Shown here in pieces: positions 4,946-10,179 of a DNA stretch of 10,179 nucleotides. Numbering within the stretch: position 1 is the first letter of the stretch; each line of letters starts with the position of its first letter. This DNA is from Clostridiaceae bacterium. GTDB lineage: Bacteria > Bacillota > Clostridia > Oscillospirales > Acutalibacteraceae. Under the pieces are notes generated by a model. The model was not told the DNA's origin and made no database searches. It saw only the letters and a program-made list of their open reading frames with translations. The position numbers were made by a program, and so were the translations under genes. The stretch lies in the NCBI GenBank assembly GCA_016295895.1, contig JAEDKI010000059.1, positions 1-10,179 on the forward strand. Reading direction: 5' to 3'.

Positions 4946-7150
4946 ATGGAAGATTTTGAAACTGTAACGGGTGTTGTTGAATACATAACATTCCGAAATA
5001 CCGAAAACGGCTACACTGTTCTTGAATTTTCAAGCGACGGTGAGCTTTTTACTGCCACGGGCAATCTCGGAGAGCTGTATTGCGGCGAAAAAGTGACACT
5101 CAGCGGCAGATGGACGGTTCACCCGACATTCGGAAAGCAGTTCAGAATCGACGGCTGTAAAAGAGAGATGCCCGAAACGGCGGCGGATATGCTTTCTTAT
5201 CTTTCGTCGGGAATCATTAAGGGCATAAAAGAAAAAACCGCACAAAAAATAATTGAAAAATTCGGCGATGACAGCTTCAGAATTATTGAATCTCGCCCCG
5301 ACCGCCTTGCGGAGATAAAGGGCATTTCTCTTTCAAGAGCGGAGGAAATATCAAAAGAGTTTATAAAGAGAGCCGCCGAAAGAGAGGCTTTGATAGCTCT
5401 TGAAAAATACGGAATGACAACGGCGGAATGTCTCAGAGTTTATAAGATTTTCGGCTCAAAATCCGTTGAGACCGTTGAAAGAAATCCGTATTTGCTCTGC
5501 GGCGAGAGAATCGGAATAGATTTTGAAAAGGCGTGCCGCATTGCAGGTTCTCTGCCGGTTAAGCCTGCCGACGAATACAGAATAGCGGCGGGTATCGTTT
5601 ATGTTGTCCGCCATAATCTTTACAGCGGCGGTCACACCTGTCTGCCGAGGGAAAAGCTTGTGCCGCCGTGCACTCAATTGCTCGGCTGCTCTGTTGACAC
5701 CGTTGAAATTCAGCTTGATACTCTCATTGAGCAGAAACAGCTTGTTTCGGAAACTATCGGTGCAAGAGATTTTATATTTTTGCCCGACCTTTTCAATGCG
5801 GAGAAGAATGCGGCGAACGCCGTGCTTTTCATGAAACGGTTCGCTCCGAAATGCCTTGAAAATATAGATGATGAAATCGGCAAAGCCGAGCTTGTCAGCG
5901 GCGTTTGCTTTAACGAACAGCAGCGCCTTGCAATCAGGCTTGCCGTTGAGAAGGGTCTGCTGATTCTCACGGGAGGCCCGGGAACGGGCAAAACCACAAC
6001 TTTAAGAGGCATACTGAAAGTCTTTGAAAGCAGAGGTCTTGAGGTTGCGCTTGCCGCCCCGACGGGCAGAGCCGCCAAAAGAATGAGCGAGCTGACGGGC
6101 AGAGACGCCCAGACGATTCACAGGCTTCTTGAGGTTGAATGGGATAACGATGACAGACCGACCTTTCAGCGCAACAGAAGAAATCCTCTGAGCGCAGGAG
6201 CGGTTATTATAGATGAGCTTTCAATGGTTGACATCAGCCTTTTTGCGAGCCTGCTTGACGCTCTGCCGATAGGCTGCAGGCTTGTCATGGTAGGCGATTC
6301 CGATCAGCTTCCGCCCGTCGGAGCGGGGAATGTTCTTCATGATCTGATTAATTCAAAGGCTTTGCCCGTTGTTGAGCTTAAGCAGGTTTTCCGTCAGGCA
6401 ATGGAAAGCCTGATTGTTACCAACGCTCACAGAATCGTTAACGGCGAGTTCCCCGAGATAACCAAAACCGACAAAGACTTTTTCTTTCTTGAAAGAAATT
6501 CCGTTCAGTCGGCGTCAAAGACCGTTTCCGAGCTTTGCTCGGTTCGTCTGCCGAAAGCATATAAATATTCTCCGACAGAAGATATTCAGGTGCTTTGCCC
6601 GTCAAGAAAAGGAGAGGCAGGCACGGTCAATCTCAACAAAATCCTGCAAGCGGCTCTTAACCCGCCCGCAAGGCACAAGCGTGAGCACAGCCTCGGTCAG
6701 AGGGTGTTCCGTGAGGGCGACAAGCTCATGCAGACAAAGAATAACTACAATATTTCATGGACAAGCAGCGAAAAAGAGGGGCTCGGCATTTTTAACGGCG
6801 ATATCGGAATGCTCGAAAAAATTGACGAGACCGCCCATACATTATATATACGCTTTGACGACAAGCTTGCGGAATATCCGTTTGAGTGCGCAACCGAGCT
6901 TGAACATGCCTACGCCGTGACGGTGCATAAGAGTCAGGGCAATGAATTTGAAGCGGTGGTCATGCCCGTTATCGGCGTGGTTGACAGGCTTGCTTACAGA
7001 AATCTGCTCTATACTGCCGTCACAAGGGCAAAAAAACTGATGATTCTTGTCGGCACAAAAAATACGGTTGAAAGAATGGTTGCCAACAACAGCAAGGCGA
7101 AGCGGTATTCCGCTTTGAAAAGCTTTATTATGCTTGGTGATGAAAATTGA
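4946..7150 (+). CDS. recD2: RecD2-type ATP-dependent DNA helicase
   Basis: This superfamily 1B 5'-to-3' DNA helicase has 734 residues, a normal RecD2 length. The N-terminal domain begins at VTGVVEYITFRNTENGYTVL. A tandem helix-hairpin-helix region covers about 85-143. The motor has Walker A GGPGTGKTT (Lys349), Walker B IIDELSMVD (Asp423-Glu424), motif III GDSDQLPPVG (450-459), the VFRQ arginine (483), VHKSQGNEFE (660-669) and YTAVTRAKK (689-697). RecD2 acts without RecB or RecC and is linked to replication-fork repair and mismatch/recombination control in Firmicutes. An upstream in-frame ATG at 4880 lies inside the RNase P RNA and is rejected. ATG 4946 matches the usual RecD2 N-terminus, although no Shine-Dalgarno precedes it. 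The stop overlaps the comF start by 4 bases (TTGA). Confidence 0.95.
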   Translation: MEDFETVTGVVEYITFRNTENGYTVLEFSSDGELFTATGNLGELYCGEKVTLSGRWTVHPTFGKQFRIDGCKREMPETAADMLSYLSSGIIKGIKEKTAQKIIEKFGDDSFRIIESRPDRLAEIKGISLSRAEEISKEFIKRAAEREALIALEKYGMTTAECLRVYKIFGSKSVETVERNPYLLCGERIGIDFEKACRIAGSLPVKPADEYRIAAGIVYVVRHNLYSGGHTCLPREKLVPPCTQLLGCSVDTVEIQLDTLIEQKQLVSETIGARDFIFLPDLFNAEKNAANAVLFMKRFAPKCLENIDDEIGKAELVSGVCFNEQQRLAIRLAVEKGLLILTGGPGTGKTTTLRGILKVFESRGLEVALAAPTGRAAKRMSELTGRDAQTIHRLLEVEWDNDDRPTFQRNRRNPLSAGAVIIDELSMVDISLFASLLDALPIGCRLVMVGDSDQLPPVGAGNVLHDLINSKALPVVELKQVFRQAMESLIVTNAHRIVNGEFPEITKTDKDFFFLERNSVQSASKTVSELCSVRLPKAYKYSPTEDIQVLCPSRKGEAGTVNLNKILQAALNPPARHKREHSLGQRVFREGDKLMQTKNNYNISWTSSEKEGLGIFNGDIGMLEKIDETAHTLYIRFDDKLAEYPFECATELEHAYAVTVHKSQGNEFEAVVMPVIGVVDRLAYRNLLYTAVTRAKKLMILVGTKNTVERMVANNSKAKRYSALKSFIMLGDEN

Positions 7151-7869
7151 AAAATATATTTGCTCCGCTCGTTTCGGCTCTTTTTCCCGACAGATGCGCC
7201 TATTGCGGTGTTCCGATAGCATCGGGTTCGCTTGCCTGCGAAAAATGTATGGATTCTCTGCCGAGAATCAAAGGGGAAATTTGCCCGAAATGCGGCAGAG
7301 AAAAAGAAAACTGCTCTTGCAAAAAAGCAGAAATGTATTTTGAACGCCTTGCCGCCCCGTTCTATTTTTCGGGCGTTGTCAGAACGGGAATTCATGCCTT
7401 CAAATTCAGAAAAAGCCCCGATAATTACAGAGCGTACAGCTCTGAAACGGCAAAAACGGTCAGAGAAAGATTCGGCGGCGTAAACTTTGATTATATAACC
7501 GAAGTCCCCATGACTGCAAAAAGCACCAAAGACAGGGGATATAACCAATGTGCCCTGCTTGCAAAGGGAATTGCCGAAGAGCTCGGTATTGAATACAAAG
7601 CAGGCATTCTCAAAAAGATTTATGAAACCGAAAAACAGCACGGGCTGAGCTATTATCTGAGAAAAGGCAATCTGACGGGTGTGTTTGATGTTGCCGATGC
7701 GGAATCGGTCAAGGATAAAACCGTTTTGCTCTGCGATGATATTTCAACCACGGGCGAAACCCTGAACGAATGCTCAAAAATGCTCTGGCTTTACGGAGCG
7801 AAAGAGATTTACTGCGTAACAACTGCGTTGACTAAAAGCAAATTAACCGAAAAACAAAACGATAATTAA
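7147..7869 (+). CDS. comFC: ComF-family phosphoribosyltransferase-like protein
   Basis: This 240-residue ComFC/GntX-type protein has an N-terminal cysteine-rich zinc region. C17-x2-C20 and C31-x2-C34 form one set, and C46-x2-C49, C56 and C58 another. A type I phosphoribosyltransferase domain follows, with ITEVPMTAKSTKDRGYNQ (117-134), the QHGLSYYLRKGNL segment (164-176) and the PRPP-binding loop VLLCDDISTTGETL (193-206, with Asp197 and Asp198). In naturally competent bacteria ComF proteins help internalise or process single-stranded DNA. Many non-competent species also carry one, and the enzyme substrate is unsettled. The TTG start at 7147 is set by the 4-base overlap with recD2 and a weak GGTGA site at 7136-7140, so coupled translation is likely. 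The mreB gene begins 27 bases later. Confidence 0.9.
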   Translation: MKNIFAPLVSALFPDRCAYCGVPIASGSLACEKCMDSLPRIKGEICPKCGREKENCSCKKAEMYFERLAAPFYFSGVVRTGIHAFKFRKSPDNYRAYSSETAKTVRERFGGVNFDYITEVPMTAKSTKDRGYNQCALLAKGIAEELGIEYKAGILKKIYETEKQHGLSYYLRKGNLTGVFDVADAESVKDKTVLLCDDISTTGETLNECSKMLWLYGAKEIYCVTTALTKSKLTEKQNDN

Positions 7870-7896
7870 TAATAATTCCGAAAGGACGGTGATGCA

Positions 7897-8943
7897 ATGC
7901 TCGGCACAAATATAGGAATTGACCTTGGAACGACATCCATTGTCGTTTTTGTTGAGGGCAAGGGAATTGTTTTGTCCGAACCCAGCGTTGCCGCCTATGA
8001 AAAGGAAAGCGGAAAGCTGATTGCCGTTGGCAAAAAGGCTTGGGATATGCTCGGCAAAAATCCCGATTCAATTCGGGTCGTAAAGCCCATGGAACACGGC
8101 GTTGTTTCGGATTTCACGGCAACGAAGCATATTCTTCGTTTCTTCCTTTCAAAAATATGCAAAAACATGGTTTTCAAGCCGAATGTTGTTGTCTGCGTTC
8201 CGTCAATGGCAACAAGCCTTGAAAAGAGAACTATTCTTGACCTTGTAACCTCCTCGGGAGCGGCAAAAGCATGTCTGATTGAAGAACCTCTTGCCGCTGC
8301 GCTCGGAGCAGGGCTGAAAAGCGACCGCCCCGTGGGTACGATGATTGTTGATATAGGCGGCGGCACAACCGACATTGCGGTTATAACGATGGGCTGTATC
8401 TCCGTTTCCCGTTCGGTCAAAACTGCGGGAAATGCGCTCGATGAGGCAATCGTCAGGCAGATAAGGCGTGAAAGAGATGTCATAATAGGCGAGAAAACCG
8501 CAGAGATAATCAAAAAGCAGATCGGCTGTTCAAATCTCAGAAATGTCGAACTCGGTATGACTGTCAAGGGCAAGCATTTTATAACGAATATGCCTGTCAG
8601 CATTGAGGTCAGCTCAACCGAGGCTTATCTTGCCATGCGTCCTCACCTTGAAACGATAGGCGAGGCGGTGCGCTCGGTTCTGGAGCTGACTCCGCCCGAG
8701 CTTTCGTCGGATATCTGCGAATCGGGCATACATCTGACGGGTGGCGGCGCTCTGCTTCAGGGCATAGACAAGATGATTCAGAAAAAAACCGGAGTTAAAA
8801 CGACGGTTGCCGATGACCCGCTGAGCTGCGTTGCTCTCGGAACGGGCGAAGCACTTTCGCATATTGATATTCTCAGCCAGAACGGCTATGTTTTCAAGGC
8901 TCGCAACGAGATAGGCGGGCTCAATCCCGAAGCGAACGAATAA
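7897..8943 (+). CDS. mreB: MreB/Mbl-family rod-shape actin homologue
   Basis: This 348-residue bacterial actin assembles on the inner membrane face and guides lateral wall synthesis. Nucleotide-binding motifs of the actin/Hsp70 fold are present: phosphate-1 IGIDLGTTS (6-14), phosphate-2 IVDIGGGTTD (150-159) and the adenosine motif HLTGGGALLQGI (279-290). IEEPLAAALGAGL (128-140) and IIGEKTAEIIKKQIG (196-210) are also family hallmarks. The loop usually reading G-R-D-L-V-T-G-L-P-K is GKHFITNMPV (225-234) here, so this is likely a paralogue such as Mbl or MreBH rather than the main MreB. No mreC or mreD follows, which fits that view. The ATG at 7897 is preceded by AAAGGA (7881-7886). It is probably co-transcribed with recD2 and comFC, and spoIIR lies 65 bases downstream. 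Confidence 0.92.
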   Translation: MLGTNIGIDLGTTSIVVFVEGKGIVLSEPSVAAYEKESGKLIAVGKKAWDMLGKNPDSIRVVKPMEHGVVSDFTATKHILRFFLSKICKNMVFKPNVVVCVPSMATSLEKRTILDLVTSSGAAKACLIEEPLAAALGAGLKSDRPVGTMIVDIGGGTTDIAVITMGCISVSRSVKTAGNALDEAIVRQIRRERDVIIGEKTAEIIKKQIGCSNLRNVELGMTVKGKHFITNMPVSIEVSSTEAYLAMRPHLETIGEAVRSVLELTPPELSSDICESGIHLTGGGALLQGIDKMIQKKTGVKTTVADDPLSCVALGTGEALSHIDILSQNGYVFKARNEIGGLNPEANE

Positions 8944-8950
8944 ATCCGAC

Positions 8951-9004
8951 AAAACCGTCCAAGAATGTATTTGCAGCTTTGCATATCAAATAAAGGACGG
9001 TTTT
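8951..9004 (+). promoter_or_regulatory. Long-loop inverted repeat covering the spoIIR ribosome site
   Basis: AAAACCGTCC (8951-8960) is perfectly complementary to GGACGGTTTT (8995-9004) across a 34-base loop. The loop may fold on itself (ATGTA 8965-8969 with TGCAT 8980-8984). The 3' arm includes the GGA core of the AAAGGA ribosome site (8992-8997) of spoIIR. The A-tract/T-tract ends also look like an intrinsic terminator for the mreB transcript. It may act as a terminator, a translation block, or both. Confidence 0.5.
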
Positions 9005-9008
9005 ATTT

Positions 9009-9617
9009 ATGAAAAAAAGCAACATAATTGAAATTTCGGTGGCTCTGGGGCTTGTGCTGTCAATAATCGCTTCGGCGGTCGGCTTCGGCTTCAGATGCGG
9101 TGAGGTCAGAGAAGAAGTCGTGCGGCTTCATATTCTTGCAAATTCCGACAGCGAGGAGGATCAGCGGGTCAAGCTTGCCGTGCGTGATGCGCTTCTGAAC
9201 TGCGGAGAAGAAATGTTTTCGGGGGCGGTTAATGTCGATAATGCAGCCGATATTCTCAATTCGCAAAAATCGGAGCTTATCGAAACGGCGAACGCCGTGC
9301 TTGCCGAAAACGGTTTTGATTATAAAGCCCGGATTTGTCTTGTGAAAGAATATTTCTCAACCCGCACCTACGAAAATTTCACAATGCCTGCGGGCGAATA
9401 CCTTGCGCTGAAGGTAATTCTCGGCAAAGGCGAGGGGCATAATTGGTGGTGCGTGATGTTCCCGCCGCTCTGTCTGCCTGCCGCAGCCGAAAAGACGGAG
9501 CTTGATGCGGTTTTCGGCAGTGGAGGCGCAAAGCTCGTTCAGAGCAGCCCGAAATATGAAATGCGGTTTAAGATAGTTGAAGTCTTTGAAGAAATCAAAA
9601 ACCGATTCAAAGAATAA
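9009..9617 (+). CDS. spoIIR: Stage II sporulation protein R
   Basis: SpoIIR is made in the forespore, exported across the intermembrane space, and triggers SpoIIGA to cleave pro-sigma-E in the mother cell. The 202-residue protein has an N-terminal hydrophobic signal or anchor (about 6-27). The family hallmarks follow: EVVRLHILANSDSEEDQRVKLAVRDALL (36-63) and MPAGEYLALKVILGKGEGHNWWCVMFPPLCLP (126-157), including the nearly invariant HNWWCVMFPPLC. Length is close to the roughly 220 residues of Bacillus homologues. The ATG at 9009 is preceded by AAAGGA (8992-8997), 11 bases upstream and inside an inverted repeat. Family knowledge predicts sigma-F control, but I could not find a convincing sigma-F promoter between mreB and spoIIR. 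Its presence implies a spore-forming lineage. Confidence 0.95.
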   Translation: MKKSNIIEISVALGLVLSIIASAVGFGFRCGEVREEVVRLHILANSDSEEDQRVKLAVRDALLNCGEEMFSGAVNVDNAADILNSQKSELIETANAVLAENGFDYKARICLVKEYFSTRTYENFTMPAGEYLALKVILGKGEGHNWWCVMFPPLCLPAAAEKTELDAVFGSGGAKLVQSSPKYEMRFKIVEVFEEIKNRFKE

Positions 9618-9633
9618 GAACCCGAAAAAGCAG

Positions 9634-9679
9634 AACACAGTCCGCCGTTCTGAATGATTCTGACAGCGGACTGCGTTTT
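9634..9679 (+). terminator. Probable intrinsic terminator after spoIIR
   Basis: CAGTCCGC (9638-9645) pairs perfectly with GCGGACTG (9666-9673). The stem extends past one A-C mismatch through AAC and GTT, and TTTT (9676-9679) lies at its 3' foot. The 20-base loop carries a TTCTGA direct repeat (9648-9653 and 9658-9663). The position, 20 bases after the spoIIR stop, fits a terminator. Confidence 0.6.
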
Positions 9680-9702
9680 GAATATGCAAAAGGAGAAAAA
9701 GC

Positions 9703-10179
9703 ATGGAAAAGATGAATATGGACAGAAAAACTCTGAAATATTTTGCAAGAATGGCGGCGGAAAGCTATGTTAACGACCCCGTTCATGCCTATGCGACAAA
9801 ATCGGAAGAAAAAAGAAAGAAATATGTTTATCACTTCATGCTTGAACGCCTCAGCTCCTCAAACGGAAAGGATTTTGTCTGCGTTGATGAGGAAAACCGT
9901 GGGCTGTGCGTGTGGCGTGACGCAAAAAACAATTACACAACGGCGGAATTCCTTGCCTGCCCGAATTGGGTATTCCTCGTTTATTATCTGCCCTCAACCG
10001 TCAGAACACTGAAAGCCTACAGCCACCTTGACGCAAAGGTTTTTGACGATAACACCCTCCTGATTTCTCCCGTTTTTGTCGATAAAAAATATCAGGGTCA
10101 GGGTATTGCGACAAAGCTGATAAAGCAGGGCATTAAGGAGCTCGTTCCGCAGGGCTACAAGCTCGGCCTTGAAACCCAG
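9703..10179 (+). CDS. GNAT-family N-acetyltransferase (3' end outside window)
   Basis: An open frame of 159 codons runs from ATG 9703 to the window edge without a stop. A strong AAAAGGAG site (9688-9695) lies seven bases upstream. The N-terminal half (about 1-115) is helical and alternates with short strands. It contains an aromatic segment NWVFLVYYL at 88-96. The recognisable part is ISPVFVDKKYQGQGIATKLIKQGIKEL (121-147), where Q131-G-Q-G-I-A is the acetyl-CoA pyrophosphate loop, followed by the next strand YKLGLETQ. That is enough for the acetyltransferase fold but not for a substrate. It is unlike the acetyltransferase at the other end of the window apart from this motif. It follows the spoIIR terminator, yet no clear promoter is visible in the short gap. 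Confidence 0.88.
   Translation, partial: MEKMNMDRKTLKYFARMAAESYVNDPVHAYATKSEEKRKKYVYHFMLERLSSSNGKDFVCVDEENRGLCVWRDAKNNYTTAEFLACPNWVFLVYYLPSTVRTLKAYSHLDAKVFDDNTLLISPVFVDKKYQGQGIATKLIKQGIKELVPQGYKLGLETQ

Noticed and set aside
7009..7641. 210-codon minus-strand frame over recD2 and comFC
   Set aside because: It is Phe/Cys-rich, low-complexity and antisense to two conserved genes; it is a by-product of their codon use.
7995..8603. 202-codon minus-strand frame over mreB
   Set aside because: It is antisense to the conserved actin motifs and has no start signals.
8938..8991. Sigma-F or sigma-G promoter before spoIIR (GAATA at 8938-8942, CATATCA at 8982-8988)
   Set aside because: The elements match poorly and their spacing is wrong, so it is not reported as a promoter.

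Overview
The window reads as chromosomal DNA of an anaerobic, spore-forming Firmicute. The evidence is a clear SpoIIR (forespore signalling protein), a LytR-CpsA-Psr wall enzyme, strong Shine-Dalgarno sites, sigma-A promoters and a RecD2 without RecB or RecC. Base composition and the hairpin-rich intergenic DNA suggest a class Clostridia member near the Oscillospiraceae/Ruminococcaceae; that placement is inference.

Layout. (1) 1-1881, plus strand: a tightly packed translesion cassette of a small WFVE-ending protein, a UmuC-type Y-family polymerase and a YolD-like protein. All three start with GTG, and the first probably overlaps an unseen upstream gene. (2) 1878-2333, minus: a GNAT acetyltransferase overlapping yolD tail to tail. 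(3) 2334-2961: an AT-rich control region with a good promoter, then an Lrp/AsnC regulator. (4) 2962-3347: no gene, but a cluster of GC-rich hairpins, most preceded by GTAG or a near variant, resembling bacterial REP/BIME elements. This is the most unusual feature of the window. (5) 3348-4403, minus: an LCP phosphotransferase. (6) 4434-4542: back-to-back promoters for the LCP gene and for rnpB. (7) 4551-4919: the RNase P RNA. (8) 4946-8943, plus: recD2, a ComF-type phosphoribosyltransferase and an MreB-family actin homologue, closely spaced and probably one transcription unit. (9) 9009-9617: spoIIR, whose ribosome binding site lies in the arm of a 10-bp inverted repeat. (10) 9703 to the end: a second GNAT protein, cut off by the window edge.

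The genes cover DNA damage tolerance and recombination (polymerase cassette, RecD2, ComF), tRNA maturation (RNase P), cell envelope and shape (LCP, MreB) and sporulation (SpoIIR). No phage, insertion sequence, transposase or CRISPR array was seen. I did not identify a wholly new multi-gene system. The observations most worth checking are the REP-like hairpin cluster, the spoIIR leader structure, the rnpB-recD2 junction, and the conserved small gene in front of the polymerase.
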